DNA of 64,000 nt from Tamarix chinensis (GCA_030549775.1 CM060175.1:18520212-18584211), one strand, 5' to 3'. Shown: positions 49,068-62,420, counted from the stretch's first letter. Translations and numbers: made by a program. The notes: generated by a model from the sequence alone, not told the origin.

Positions 49068-50150
49068 AAGTTGACTTTGGATGTAGTAGTAGGAGGCACC
49101 CTCATGAATAAAAGTATACTGGAAGCCAAGCAACTAATTGAAGATATGGCTTAGAATCATTACCAATGGTCATGTGAGTGCTCTGTAGCCAAGAAGAGCG
49201 ACATGTATGACATTGATACTCTGGATCATCTTTCTTCATGAGATGATGCATTATTTTAGAAAATTAATAAAATAAGTGTTAATGCATTAACAACCCCTCT
49301 GTTGTTTGTGAGATTTGTGGAATTATAGGACATTCATCGGTGGAATGTTAGTCGGTTACTCCTCCATCCCTCGAAGCAACCCTAGCAGACCATGTTAACT
49401 ATGTCAATAACTTCAACCAAAAGGGAGATCCATTTGCCCCCACCTACAATCCTGGATGGCAAAACCATCCAAACCTGTCTTACAAGAACCCACCTCTGAA
49501 CCCCATCCCTCAATCAAATTTTAGGTCCCCTAGGTTTTCAAAACCTTAGACCGCCATTCCTATCTCATCCCAAGTCAAATCTTGAGTTGATAATGGAGAA
49601 ATTTATAGCTTCTCAAAACAAAAAAAAACAGAGGATTTGAAGAATTTGGTCAAAAGTTTAAGCTCTAAGGTTGAATCCCTAACCACCCATAATAAAATGC
49701 TATAAAATCAAATCATCCAAGTGGCTCAAAATTTAGATATTTCTTTCAACCCACTGGAATGCTTCTAGAATAGCTAGAGACAAATCCTAAGTGATTCGTT
49801 AACGCTATAGCCCTTCGAAGTGGAAAAGAGTAAGAGGGCCCTATTTTATGGAGGTAAGTAGAGGGGTCGAAGAGGAAGTGGAAACACAAAAAGAAGACAC
49901 ATAGCTTGAGAGTGAGACCATCTTAGGGAAAGATACCAAGGTAGAAAAGTATGTCCCTCCGCCACCATATAAACCTCCCCTACGTTTCCCCCAACAACAA
50001 GCAAAAGCGAGATTAGAAAAACAATTTGGAAGGTTTGTAGAAATTCTAAAGAAATTGAAAATCAATATTCCATTTGTGGAAGCCATATCACAAATGCCTG
50101 CCTATGCCAATTTTTTTTAAAGAAATCCTCTCTAATAAAAGACGGTTAGA
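49068..50150 (+). pseudogene. Decayed Athila-type gag
   Basis: Reads GGTLMNKSILEAKQLIEDMA near 49110 and YNPGWQNHPN near 49450, both diagnostic of Athila gag, with numerous stops and shifts. Compare the intact copy (GGTIMNKTPEQVYEFIEELA). The N-terminal half is missing. Confidence 0.8.
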
Positions 50151-50199
50151 AGAGTATGAAACGGTAGCACTAATGTAGGAATGTAGTGATATTATTCAA

Positions 50200-50990
50200 A
50201 TCAATTTTCTACCTATGCTTAAAGATCCCAGTTCATTCTCTATTCCTTGCACTATAGGTGATGTGTCCATTAATCGTGCACTATGTGATCTTGGAGCTAG
50301 TGTTAGTCTAATGCCTCTCTATATTTGTAAGAAGTTGTAGATGGGAGATTTAAAGCCTACCACCATCAACCTTCAACTAGTATATCGATCGGTAAAACAT
50401 CCAATAGGTATATTAGAAGTTGTACCTATCTAAGTCGATAAGTTTTATGTTCCAGTTGATTTTTTCATTTTAGAAATAGAGGAAGATGCTCAAATTCACA
50501 TCATTTTGGGAAGACCTTTCTTAGCCCCTATAGGAGTAGTAATAGATATGAATAATGAAAAACCCTCCCTCAATATTGGGGAAGAGAAATTAGATTTCGA
50601 CTTACCTACTATAGTGAAATTTCCATTAATTGACGATACTTGTTGCAGGATTGATACGGTGGATAGGATGATTCAAGAAGATCTTGCTAATTTGATCTTA
50701 GAAGATCCATTAGATAAATTTTTAATGAGGAATGATTAATATATAAAGGTGATGAAGAAGCAGCTGCTTATGCTACCATGCTCGAAGAGGATCATTCTTA
50801 TGCAAAACAATCAGGTGTGGTGACCCCTATTGGAAGAGAATTATATGACTTATTTTGTATTGAAAAAGCTTTGTCCCTTCCTCTTTTAGGTATTAATTTC
50901 CTGTCATTGTAAATGCTAGCCTAAATAAAGAAGAAGTTGAAAATTTGCTTAAATTTCTTAGTCTGCACAAAGATGTTATAGGATAGCCAA
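50200..50990 (+). pseudogene. Decayed Athila-type protease and start of pol
   Basis: Protease motif ALCDLGASVSLMPLY near 50280-50325, then GRPFLAPIGVVIDM in the open stretch 50506-50739. The reading frame fails after about 50990 with a trace of the region before RT (LHKDVIG). RT, RNase H and integrase are absent, so about 3 kb of pol has been lost. Confidence 0.8.
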
Positions 50991-51620
50991 ACCTGCACGG
51001 CCATACAACCCCAGCTTAAATTGCTTAAATTTCTTTTTCTCTTTCTCACCGTCGTCTCCTCTCCCTTTCAAACCCTAACCTTCTCCAAGCTCTTCCCCAT
51101 CCTTATTCCTCCCATATATGCCCAACTAACACCATCCATCACCATCTCCACCACCATCAACCTCCTCACAACCATTCCACCCTTTTACAGCTAGGCAGTG
51201 CACATCTTTTATACCCCATCTTTCCATTCTCTTCCTTAACTGTATAGAGCCAACCACCACACCTCTGCACACCACCCTTTGCAACACCCATTTCACCTAC
51301 ACAAAAACCACTTTCACCACCACTTCCACCACCATTTACCACTTAATCAACCATTTTACCACCACTTCTGCACACCTTACCTATGTAGGTTTTTATCTTG
51401 CACCACTTACCTGTGCACCACCACACAACACTCATCCCGCTCCCCATTTCTACATTGGTTGTGCACACAGGTGTTTTTCTAGGTTTGTTTTTCATTTCCT
51501 TATTCCATTTTTATGACTTTTAGTTCTTCTATTATTCTCGCTCAATTTGCACTCTATAATTTTTTCCATCTCAATTACTATGTGTGTTTTGCCCAAATAT
51601 TTTTCTAATGTTTCATTTTT
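50991..51620 (+). other. C-rich leader of the ORF3-like region
   Basis: CT/CACC-rich sequence with no reliable coding frame. The frame at 51279-51482 is His-rich low complexity. Confidence 0.4.
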
Positions 51621-52950
51621 GCAGATAAAAGTAATAATTGCCCCCAAGAAGTCATCAAAATCCACCCCGGAGGAAGGTGAGTCCTCTCGACCATAGCCAC
51701 GCCAATCAAAAGGGTAAGGAAAGGTTGCAAATACACCACCATCGAATCCTTATAGGGTTAGCTTTGTCTACCCTAATGACAAGGATGTCTTTGAGGGACT
51801 AATGAATAAGAACATAACCCTAACTCAATTTGTTGATTGGGATTGTCTCGAGGCACTAGGGCTAAAGGAGGATGCTGTGTATTTGCTTTCGCATAGTGAT
51901 CTTTAATGTTTCTTTTCCAATGTATAATCTACAAGTAAAAGGCTCACACTTGAGTTCCTTAGTTCCTTTGTTTTTTTATCGTTCCAATGAGTCTATCATG
52001 TTTTAGCTATTTAATAAAGCTGGTCGAATGTCATTGTCTAGGTTCTTATCATTACTTCAACTGCCCTCTTATGGTTGGCGACTTTATGAGGGCTTGTAAA
52101 TGTGGGATCCTCAAGATTTTTGGCAAAAAATTACCTTAACTAAGAAAGGATGTCCCCCTAATCTGTATAGTGGACATCACTTAAAGGCCACTCTAATTTA
52201 CAATCTGGCCTTATGTAATGTCCAACAGCTTTTGGCTGGCTCAATTTTTGGCTAAAGGGCAAGTCAGGGAAGTGTACGAAAATTAGAGCTCTTCGCTTTG
52301 CATTTTATACTCTAGGATAGTGCCCTCAATGTAGGGTATTATCTCGCTGATCATCTAAGTATGGTGAGAGCCAATCTCACCGGTGATATAGTTATAGGTG
52401 GTATCATCATGTACATTACCACTAAGCTTAGTTATAGCCTAGATGACATCCATGAGGACTTCCCACCAATCTACCTTGGGTTGACAACCTACACAAATAT
52501 AAAGTTAATTGTGTAGGATAGGCGTCAGTATAGATTATATTATAACCAGGAAGTGCGGTACCTACTTCGTAACCTAGTCTTCATCACTCTCATCATGACT
52601 GGGCACACCAACTGGTTACCCTCTTCTCATACGCCATGCCCAGGTCAGGCTATGCCACCTCCCTCGGATGAAAACCCTAACATGTCAGAGGAAGGTCTTC
52701 ATTTACCATTGCTTTCTCTTCTAGTGCCTCCTTTTTTTGGGGTCGATTCAGGCCCTTCTTCCTCAAGCACTTCTTGGGACGCCCACCTCCAGCACATCGA
52801 TGTCTGATTCGATAGGTTGGATATCTGGGAGGACGTTTCCCCTATAGATCAAATGAACTCCATGATACATCACATGTATCAATGGAATTTGAAGCATGGC
52901 TACCCACCTCCACCACTGCCCCAATAATTGAGTTAGTCGTCCCCTTGTTG
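51621..52950 (+). pseudogene. Athila ORF3-like (env-position) remnant
   Basis: Fragmentary frames read KKSSKSTPEEGESSRP near 51640, VSFVYPNDKDVFEGLMNKNI near 51760 and YLADHLSMVRANLTGDIVIGG near 52335-52410. They resemble the third ORF that follows pol in many Athila elements. Function of that ORF is not established; it is only in the env position. Many stops make it non-functional. Confidence 0.55.
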
Positions 52951-54190
52951 CTCACTTCCACATTGCGGATAATGTGGTATTTAAGCATGGGGGAGTCGTT
53001 TTTCTTTCTATCTTAATTGTTTCCTATTTTTTGTTTTTTTTTGTTTTCCTTTTCTATTCTATTTTTTGTTTCTTGTGTTGTTGTTTTACAAAATGAATGC
53101 CTATGATGACCAAATGGTAGAGTCTTCATGAATTGCGAGCTATTACAACTATTTTTTTTATAAAAAAATTGCTTATAGCGCAGACAGCCCTAAGAGATAG
53201 ACTCGCAAACCACTTACTATTATAACACTCAATGGTTTATTTTCGTATACTTACCTACCTCAACTGAGATTTAGGAGATAAGGCTCTTAGCAAGGAATTA
53301 GTGAGACTTTGAGCCTTAGAGACCGTCCACCTTTATGCATACATTTGTGTGACAGAGGCATGTATCTTCTTTGTTAGCTACTTCAGCCATAAGCCACCAA
53401 ATAACATTTGTTTTCCTTTTATTCAACCCCGTTGAGCCTAAGCCTTTCCTTTCATTTAACTACATACTAGTTTTTTTTCCTAAGAAACTACCCTACCTTG
53501 GTCTGAAAACTAGGGAGTGGTAGCTAATGGATTTTTATTATGGTAGACAGGGTAAAAAGATAAGTATGAGGGTAAATTCTTCTTTTCTTAATAAAAAAGG
53601 GGGATCCTTGATGTATATTTAGGTGTGATTAGAAAGTTTTCAATTCTTATTTGGACTTATAGTCACCGCTGCTTTAGTTTTAGGTCATAACTACATTCTT
53701 AGATCAACCCTACCTTTTCACCCTGGCCCCGTTACAACCCTGCAAGGACCTCTTGATTTTTGTAATGCATAATATCTTTAAGCGATGAATAATAAGAGTT
53801 TCTATAAGCACATGGTTGATCATTGTGATATAGGAGAGTATTGAGTGACGTTATTATCCTTGCAAACACACATGAGTGCATAGTATTTACACTTAACTAA
53901 AGAGAGTAAGTCTGCAGCCTTGTTTGACCTATGTTTTATTGGGACAGCATTTACAAGACCCTAAAATTCCTTAGAGTGTTATAATAATTTTGATTTTTGT
54001 GTCCACTCTGAAGGGTTGTGTCGCTTTATTTTCGATACTACTATTTCCACTCGCAATATGGGTCGAACTAGAATTTGTATGCCATGTTTATGTTGGTCCT
54101 ATCATTTGAGGCTTTGTTATCATTCTGCTTGTTATGTTTTTATGTTTTTGTGTTTACTTGGGGAAAAGAAAAGTATAATCATGGGGGAGT
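52951..54190 (+). other. Non-coding 3' domain of the decayed Athila
   Basis: Contains a first polypurine tract TTAAGCATGGGGGAG near 52981, GTGAGACTTTGAGCCTT near 53303, a CCCCGTTGAGC block near 53428, and a terminal tract AATCATGGGGGAG at 54177-54189. This is the same order as the 3' domain of the young element. Confidence 0.7.
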
Positions 54191-55623
54191 TGATAAAGTG
54201 AATTTTCCCATATTTTTACCTCTATTTCCCTTAGCTTTGGGACTTCATCTAATCTCTTTTATATATTTTGCTATAGTTTTGGCCTATTATTTGCACTACC
54301 ATTTTCTTAAGCCTTGTGTTGCAGGATTTCTCATAAAAACACCAAGACCGAGAAATAATTTCGTATATTTGGAGCTAAGGACATAGCAAGGAAAGCTCGG
54401 GAGGAGGGTGCATCAACCCAACATGCTTATGAAGGTGCATCAAAGCTATAAGAGCCAAAAGATATGCCAAGATATCTCTAAGAAGAATCAAAAGGAAAGT
54501 GCACAACCGTGCAAAATTCTGAGCTAAAAAGTCATGGCTAAAAATATTGTATGGCCAAGCTGTGCAAGACCATTATGGGCGTGCAATATCGGAATTTCCA
54601 AATTGCAGAGAGTTGAGAAACTGCACAACTGTGCAGAAGCGGTCCTCCCCATGATCTTCATGTGCAACATGACAGGCATGATGGGGAATTTTGTGGTACA
54701 CCTCTATGACTTCTCAAGGAGAGAGAGAGAGAGAGAGGAAGTTTTAGAGGAGTCAAATACCCCTCATTACCCAGCATAACTTCTTGTAATAGCTTGTTTT
54801 CTTTAGTTTTAATTGTTCGAAAGATTCAATTGTGTAATTTGTGATGATCGGTTCGAATCAACATTACACTCTTTTGGATTACCATTATTTCAATATAATT
54901 CTTCTTTTCTTTATCTATTGCATTATTTTGTTCATTATGCTATTTATTTCTTTCATTTTATTTGCAAGTATGAGTGAACAGTCTCTTTTCTAGGATTGGA
55001 CTTAGGTACATTTTAGTAATTGATATGATAAAATAAAGTATTATCTCATATGATTGATTCATTGATACTGTTATATATGGTAGATTTCATTGTCGTAAAG
55101 TGGATTGGATGAAATCCAACATCCATAGATTTAATCTATAACTGAAAGGCTGAGATTATTATTGGAAATTAGCATATATACAGGGATTTAAGCAATCATG
55201 AAGTAGATGTTTAATTCTTAGGGACTCAATAATTGGTGGTGCTTAATGTGTTTAATTTAATTTGTGAGTCACGAAAGTAGTCGGCAAATTAGATTAATTA
55301 CGCTCTTAAACCTTAAAAGAGGCTAACGAATATGATTTGAACAATTATCCATAGTTAGTGAATCAATCTATTGCATAAGTATTGTTTTATTATTGGTTAT
55401 TAATCAGGAGACCAAGGTTCGATCCTAAGTTTTATTCCTATTGTTTAGCATCTCCAAGTTAGAACGCTTTTCATAATTAACCTTTTTATCCAAACGCATA
55501 CCTCCACTTTTTGTAGATTTAGATAGTTAAAATAGTAAAGAAGTGTAATCAATTGCAAAGTCCTTATGGATACGATCTTGAAATGCCATAAGGAATCTGT
55601 GCACTTGTGGAAATAGCACGACA
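54191..55623 (+). repeat. Athila-type LTR (diverged)
   Basis: Starts TGATAAAGTGAATTTTCCC one base after the polypurine tract plus T, as in the young element, and ends near GCACGACA at 55623 after CTGTGCACTTGTGG. Body similarity to the young LTR is weak. It includes a GA-repeat near 54720. Confidence 0.65.
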
Positions 55624-57600
55624 AGGACATGACCCCTACACAAGCACATATTATTCAGGAATGAGGCATCACCCCAAATTTAGATGGGAGATAAATGATC
55701 ATTATCAAGTGCCATATCAAGACCCTTACAAACTTGAATATGAAGCTTCATAATATTATCAACATCCTCAACAAGAATCTTCTCTAGTTTTGCAACCCTC
55801 AAGTTTAGAAAATATGGAGAAGCTTTTTGAAGTATCGACAAACAGGCAAAATCAACTTATGTAAAGTCAAATTAAAAAACATGAAAGGATATCGGTGTTA
55901 GAGGAGCAAATGGGTTATGTGGTTAACATGATCGATCAATTACAAGCACACAAAGAGCTCTCTAGTACTTCAGTTCCAACTTCAAGTGAGAGTTATGAGT
56001 GTGAGGATGTCATATCCATATGTGAGGATGAGCTAGTTGAGGAGGTTCCCATGGAACATATTAAAAAGCATGATCAAGTGGAATAAGAGCTTGTAAACAT
56101 ATAAGAAGAATTTCATCAGAATAAGGATCAATTGAGCAAAGAGAAGTATACAAATGGTAAAACTATCACTTTCATCTACCATAAACCATCTTTGGACATT
56201 TATTCCCTAATTTTTCTTTCATATGACCATGAAACATGAGGTAAGCATCTACACCACTTTGATTTTATTTATGCTAACCAAACTCCTTGTTTTCCCTGTT
56301 TTAGTAGGTTATATGGGTCCAAGATTAAAGAGAGTAATCAAATCATCTTGGATACATCTAGTAAGAAGTAGAAAGCTACAAAGGAGAGGTTATGTTGGAA
56401 ATATGTGTTAAAATAAATTGAGATGGGATAATATGGTTCTCCTTTGATAGAGAGACCACCATACATTGACATTGGGCAAAACATTCTCTCTTTACACACG
56501 AGCTTAAATCTCATGATAGGTAATTTGTATTCTTGTTGGGTCAAATCTGTTATTAAAACTAATATTTTTCTATTTTTATACCATGCAAGATATATATGAT
56601 CATCATGAGGAAGGATTTGGTGAAGTAGTACTCAAGTGGATATACCTACCTTGACCGAGTAAAACCAAAACCATATTAGTCCGAAGACGTAAAAATAAGC
56701 ACTACTTGGGAGGCAACCCAATGTGTTAGGGGAATTTTCTACCCTCTAGTTATTGTTATTTATTTATTTTGTCTCTCCATACTTAAAGTTATATGTTCCT
56801 TTAGTTGTTTACACATTAAAAATAATATGTTATTTAAGTGTGGGGGTGTGAGTGTTTTATGTTTTTGCATAAAAAAATATGTGTTTGCATGAAAAAAATA
56901 AAAAAAATAAAAAAATACAAATTTTGTTTATTATTTTTAGAGTCTTAGGAGCCCTTAACTAGTTAATGAGGAGCTTATCTTTGAAATCTAATGAAAATAT
57001 GATCATAAAATCAAGATAAAGCAAGTGGAGATTTTTTTGTTAATTTCGATATAGAAAACACATATCTACATGCTTAGTTGTGAATGAAGAAAGAATGCAT
57101 GTTGAGATTCATCACATTCCTTAGTGAGCTTTTGAACCATATATACCTTCTTTTTTCTTTACATGAAATTATCTACTTATCTTGGCTTCAAAGTTTCTTT
57201 GTAAACCTCATATATGTCTAATTATTTTGATCAAATTACTTGCTATAGCTCTTATAATGGACTCTAGAGATTACCAAAACTTACTCTTGTGCTAGTCGAA
57301 GCTTATAGTCAAAACATGCTCTGATTGAGAAAATGATAAAGACAGCTTAGAATTTTCCACCACATGACCAAACAACTTAACCCTAATTTATGTATACATA
57401 ATGTACACCCCATAGAAGCCCTTTAATCCTAAACATTAAACATATATGTTTCTTCATTACCTACATTGAATAACCTTCAGGCCTTATCCTTACCCTTTCT
57501 TAAAACTAGTGGAAAGGAATCAAATCGTTATGGATAAAAAGTGGTTGTGTATGTGAGGGTATGTGAAAGAAATATATGTATTTATTCTAATAAAGGGATT
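55624..57600 (+). mobile_element. Athila-like deletion derivative, internal region
   Basis: Follows the LTR without a recognisable primer site. Fragmentary gag C-terminal sequence (HHPKFRWEINDHY near 55670; coiled-coil segment 55895-56086) is followed by short pieces and by the motif CTACTTGGGAGGCAACCCAA (about 56705) and a polypurine tract (GTGTGGGGGTG near 56839), spaced as in the young element. Protease, RT and integrase are missing. Confidence 0.6.
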
Positions 57601-57857
57601 GGTTATGTTTGGTGGACTAGTATACCAGCAGACTGGTTACCCTCACAAGTTGACTGATCCTACAAAAACAATAATGAGATGTAGATAAACTAGTCAACTA
57701 GTTAACCAACATCAATTGAGTGGTAACTCAAGTTGAAATACTAGTTCATTAATTATAGTAAAAATCTAGCTTAACCAGTTAACCAGTATGCCAAAACTAG
57801 TTGATTAGTAGTGAATTGTTTTTCCCAAACCCATTGACTAATTTACCAAGGTAAAAC
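57601..57857. other. Segment with repeated CTAGTTAACCAGT-like words
   Basis: No gene. Several near-palindromic words (ACTAGTCAACTAGTTAACC, TTAACCAGTTAACCAGT, AACTAGTTGATTAGTAG) are clustered here. Confidence 0.4.
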
Positions 57858-59390
57858 TATAATACTCTAAATTTTAGCTAAACCAAATTCTGAGTAATTA
57901 ATATCATAACATAATTCTAATCTTGAAAACATAATATTTATATCTTACCCTAACTCCTTAATCTTAATTCTTAACTTAACTCTAATATCTATTCTATTTT
58001 GTTAATACTTTAACCTAAAGCTAACCCCGGATAATTGTTAATTAAATTATCTTAATACCCTAACCTAAATTATTTTAACCTAAATCTAATTCTAAAACCA
58101 CACTTATTTTCCTCCTTGATTTTCCCTTTCCTTTTTCTCCTCTCCTTTCTTTTTTTACTTTTCCTCTACTTGGTCAATTTTATTTTCTTTCTTTTCTCCC
58201 CTTCTTCTTGCATGAAACATTCTCCCAGACAATACCTCTACCCTTGCCATGCCTCCATCACCTACACCTTACCCTACCAATACATCAGCTGCCACTTCTT
58301 GCATGATGTGTTTTGTTAACAAAACCATTCCTCAATCATGTGTGCACCATCCCTAGCCTTCCTCCTCTGCCATCTCTCCCCATGTACACCACTTTATGCA
58401 TAGATATACCCTCCTAATTCTCTCTCTCTACTTCATTTAATGCCATGAAATACTTCCTTCATCCCTCTATTTTTTTTGTTGAAATTAGCACTGGCCACTT
58501 CCAACGTAACCTCCCCACAACCACAAGCCAACCTCACCAAAAACCTCCCCCTTACACCAACAAAACTCACCAAACACCCCCAAGCTTTGGGAAACTCCAC
58601 TGAACCCTAAAATTTCCTTCCTACCCTGAGCATTGATGATCCACATGGAAAAACACCTCAAATATAGGCTAAAATTTTCATTCCCTACCCCTACCCCTTC
58701 CACCTACTAAAACTGCTGCAACAACTCCCTAATCTTTGATAAAAACTAAAGTAGCCACACCGCCCCCTTCAACCCTTTATTTTGTTTCCCATACTTGAGC
58801 AATGACCATTTTTTATTTTTCCCACCCCTTAGCAATGGCACAGTATTCCTTTGCTACCACCCCTTTAGTTTGGCCACCATAACCATTACTCTCCCATTTC
58901 TTTGACACATTCCACCTATCCCCTTCCTATGTTTCACAACTCTCCACCGAAGTACTTACCTTGATCTGGTTCAATTTTCCTCCATTCTTTCACTCTTCCT
59001 TACCTTATTATTTCCTTAATTAAATTATTAAGTTCTTATGGTGTCATTATTATTTCTTAGGTGATTTTTTGAAGATTCTAGAGAAGGTAAGATAGGATAT
59101 GAGCTTAGAGACTTGTGCCTTTTTCATTAAGGATACTAGTCATAGTTAGGGTTTTGTGAGAACTGTTTAATACGATTTTGTTTATTATTTTATTATTTTG
59201 CTAATTTTTTTAATTTTATTGATCTATATTATGATGTGGTAATATGATGTTATATAATAAAAAGTAAGTTGAGAAGCATGTGATAATGTTATGATAACTT
59301 CCATTGTAAAAACCCTAAGAGAATGGGCATGATATAGTGTATTGTGTGAGATCATGAGTTATAGTTTTGTGTGTGTAGTCTAGCATGTAT
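57858..59390 (+). mobile_element. Long-LTR family, copy C, 5' part
   Basis: Begins TATAATACTCTAAATTTTAGC (terminal TG decayed), then the CT/CCACC-rich 5' segment (58110-58980) and the block GGTGATTTTTTGAAGATTCTAGAGAAGG near 59060, as in copy A near 36540. It is cut short by the copia element. Confidence 0.6.
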
Positions 59391-59910
59391 TGATGCATAC
59401 AAATGTTTAGAGAAGTTTAGAGCCAAAATAAGATCAAGTGAGAAAACACGGGAAGCCCTTATTGAGAAAATGACCTATGTTTTCTTAGTATACTTGATCC
59501 TACATTATTTTGGAAAAAGTTAATAGTTTTGAAAAAAAAAACACAAGGGACCCATATTTATCAACACAAACTATGTTTTTCCTATTTTCTACCATTTGCT
59601 TGTGTCGTTTATGTCATTTTATAAATAGATGTGTATAAAGCCTTAAAGATGTGTGGTGCACCATCAAACTCTGTCCAAACCCTCTCATATTGTATTATTT
59701 TTAATGTTTGTGAGAGAATTGTGTACTGAGTGATATTATGAGGATTATTTGATTCTTGTTGTAAGAACTGGTTTTGTATGTAATAAAGATCATATTTGTT
59801 TCCCTAATTATTATTGTGTTCTAATTATTATCTTAATTATATTTTATAATTTTCTGATTACTTGTTAGATCAAGCCCTAGGAATTCATGTTGGTGAATGT
59901 TTTCCCTACA
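59391..59910 (+). repeat. Candidate Ty1/copia 5' LTR
   Basis: TGATGCATAC ... CCCTACA, about 520 bp, directly before a decayed iMet-type primer site (TGATATTATATC, 59913-59924). The left boundary is a guess because no second LTR is in the window. Confidence 0.45.
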
Positions 59911-60006
59911 ATTGATATTATATCTTGGATCAATCTATATTAGGATGACATGTACAAGATTTGAAATTTAGATATTTTATTATTTTATTAATTTTGGGTT
60001 ATGGAA

Positions 60007-60857
60007 ATTGAAGAAGAAGGTGATCCTTATTCATAATGGATTGGATAAGGTATTATCTAGGAAAGAAGAAAAGCCATAATTGATTTCTGATGAGGAGTTC
60101 GATGATATTGATTTGAATCCACCATATAATTACATTTGTCAAACAAGCTTTTATAAGAATGGAAAAAGTGACAATTGTTTTCACCTTATGGTTGTAGTTA
60201 GAATCCTTATATATGATGAGATCCATGACAAATTATCTATTGTTGCATAGCCAGCTTCATGATTTTAAATTAGTAGAGGGACACCCTTTGAAATCTCATC
60301 TTGTTGAATTTGACTCTATGGTAATGGATTTACATAATATAGATGTTAAATTATATGATGAGGATCTAGCCATTATGTTGTTGTGCTCTTTACATGTTAC
60401 TTATAAACATCTTTGTGAGATAGTATTATATGGGGATGATGAATTAGTTCTTACAAATGTCAAGAATGACTTGCTACAATGTGAATCGATTGAGAAACAA
60501 TTATATATAGGATGTTTAAGTGACTCATATAGTGAAGGACTTATCCCAAAGGGGTCTAGTGACAAAAAGAAGTCCAAATCGAGGAAGGATAGGTTTAAGA
60601 TTGTGGTTTGCCATGGTTGTCACATGAAAGGTCATATTAGAAAATACTACCCTAATAGAATATTGATAGATAGTGTTGATGGTATATTTAATGAGGGTGA
60701 TGCTATTATAGCTAATGGCTATGGTGATGGTGATGTACTAACTACCATAGATGGACAGATTAGATTGTTTGATAGGTGGATTCTTGGTGCTCCTATTATG
60801 TTTATCCCAATAGGAGTTAGTTCCAAACATATGATACTATTTGAGATGGAGTTGTAG
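60007..60857 (+). pseudogene. Ty1/copia gag remnant
   Basis: N-terminal pieces (GLDKVLSRKEEKP, then SDEEFDDIDL near 60035-60110) precede an open stretch (60213-60857) with YDEDLAIMLLCSLHVTYKHL, typical of copia gag. The zinc knuckle reads C-X2-C-X4-H-X4-Y (CHGCHMKGHIRKYY), so its last Cys is lost. The protease region that follows is frameshifted near 60790. Confidence 0.85.
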
Positions 60858-61296
60858 TCTTAGGAAATGGTGCTTTGTGCAGAGTTGCTGAGATTAGGAC
60901 CGTGAAGGTTAGGATGCATAATGGTGTGGTCATGACCTTTTTTGGTGTTCATCATGTTCTTGAGATGACAAAGAGCTTGATTTTATTGTATTCCTTGGAT
61001 TGTAAAGGTTATAAGTGTGTTATTAAGAATGGCACATTGAAAGTTTCTAAAGGGGTTATGGTAGTGATTGTTAGCAAGCAGGTCAGGACATTGCATGAAC
61101 TTATTGGTACAACTATTAAGGGTGCAGTTGGGGCAACAATGAGAGTGTGTGACTTAGATATTGCTAGTATTGGGTTGATATAATTGGGACATGGGAGTGA
61201 TATGGGTATGATTGGGGGTCCTCATTTTGTAACTCGATTACATCTAGATCTATTACCTTATATGAGTATAAATTCCTTTTTGACAAGAAGGTGGAG
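60858..61296 (+). pseudogene. Ty1/copia protease and pre-integrase remnant
   Basis: The frame 60875-61183 reads VKVRMHNGVVMTFFGVHHV and LKVSKGVMVVI, the conserved stretch between copia protease and integrase. It stops before the integrase core, where long-LTR copy D begins. RT and RNase H are absent from the window. Confidence 0.8.
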
Positions 61297-61969
61297 TGTA
61301 ACACCCCCAAAATTCACTACTGAAAAATTTCGATAATTAAAAGGAAAATAGTGGAAGTAAATTAATAAAACGTGAACTTTGGGAGTATTACCGCCACACT
61401 TAGTACCAGACCGGTTCACTCATACCGTTCCAGTACCAAGTGCTAAGGCTAAGAAAATGAAATACAGCTTGAAAGAAATTCAACACACACAAATCAGAGT
61501 AGCGCATCAAATCATTTACAAGAATAACATCTACCAAGGATGGTTACTTAAATAGCATTAAAACTAGGAGTTTAAAAGAGAGAAAGGAAACCCTAACGAT
61601 ACTGAATGACTCCTTACTCTTTTTCCCGTAGCCCACTTGAGTAGCACCTGAAAAAACCTACAAGGGCACTGCCTATTGAATAGGCAGGGCCCCCAAAAGA
61701 GAATCCCTTCAGTACTACGGTACTGAGTAACCCTTTAATACCACACTTAAAGACATGCCCGCAATACAACACATAGTACAACTATATACATATGTAAACT
61801 GAGGTGCATACATAACAATCACACGTAACACAAGTTATAATTCACGATCGATATCTTTGGGCCTTAAGCCATGTCATAGTATAAAACCCATATATTCGGG
61901 CCTTAAGCCATTATTCCATCATCATTCAATTAGTATCATATTTTATATCCATGTGAGTGCGAGAACCCC

Positions 61970-62420
61970 ACTATTATAGCCGGTGGACCGGAAAGTATAC
62001 ACTCAGGGCATAACGCCTCTAACCACTATTATTGCCGTGGACCGGAAGATAAACACATAGGGCAGAACGCCTCTGACCACTATTATTTGCCGATGGACCA
62101 ATCTAGCCCCGACTCACATGGTGTTCCACTATAAGTGATTAGTATTTTCCATAACTTTATTCACATACAATACTAGTTTTATTGAGTTCGGGACCCCCAC
62201 TATTATTGCCGGTGGACCGAAATATATATAAAATTATCATTCAGGCCACAACGCTCCTGACCACTATTATAATCGGTGGACCGGGATATATAAAGAGTCA
62301 TCATCCAGGGCACAATGATCCTGGCCACTATTATAACCGGTGGACCGGGATATATAAAGAATCATCATCCAGGGCACAACGCTCCTGGCCACTATTATAA
62401 CCGATGGACCGGTACTCAAT
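61970..62420 (-). repeat. 64-bp tandem hairpin units in copy D
   Basis: CCACTATTAT starts at 62197, 62261, 62325 and 62389, an exact 64-bp period, with two or three more decayed units from 61970. Each unit has TCAGG/CCAGG...CCTGA/CCTGG followed by CCACTATTATAACCGGTGG. Confidence 0.9.

Noticed and set aside
61970..62420. CRISPR-like array
   Set aside because: The whole 64-bp unit is repeated, with no unique spacers, in a plant LTR.
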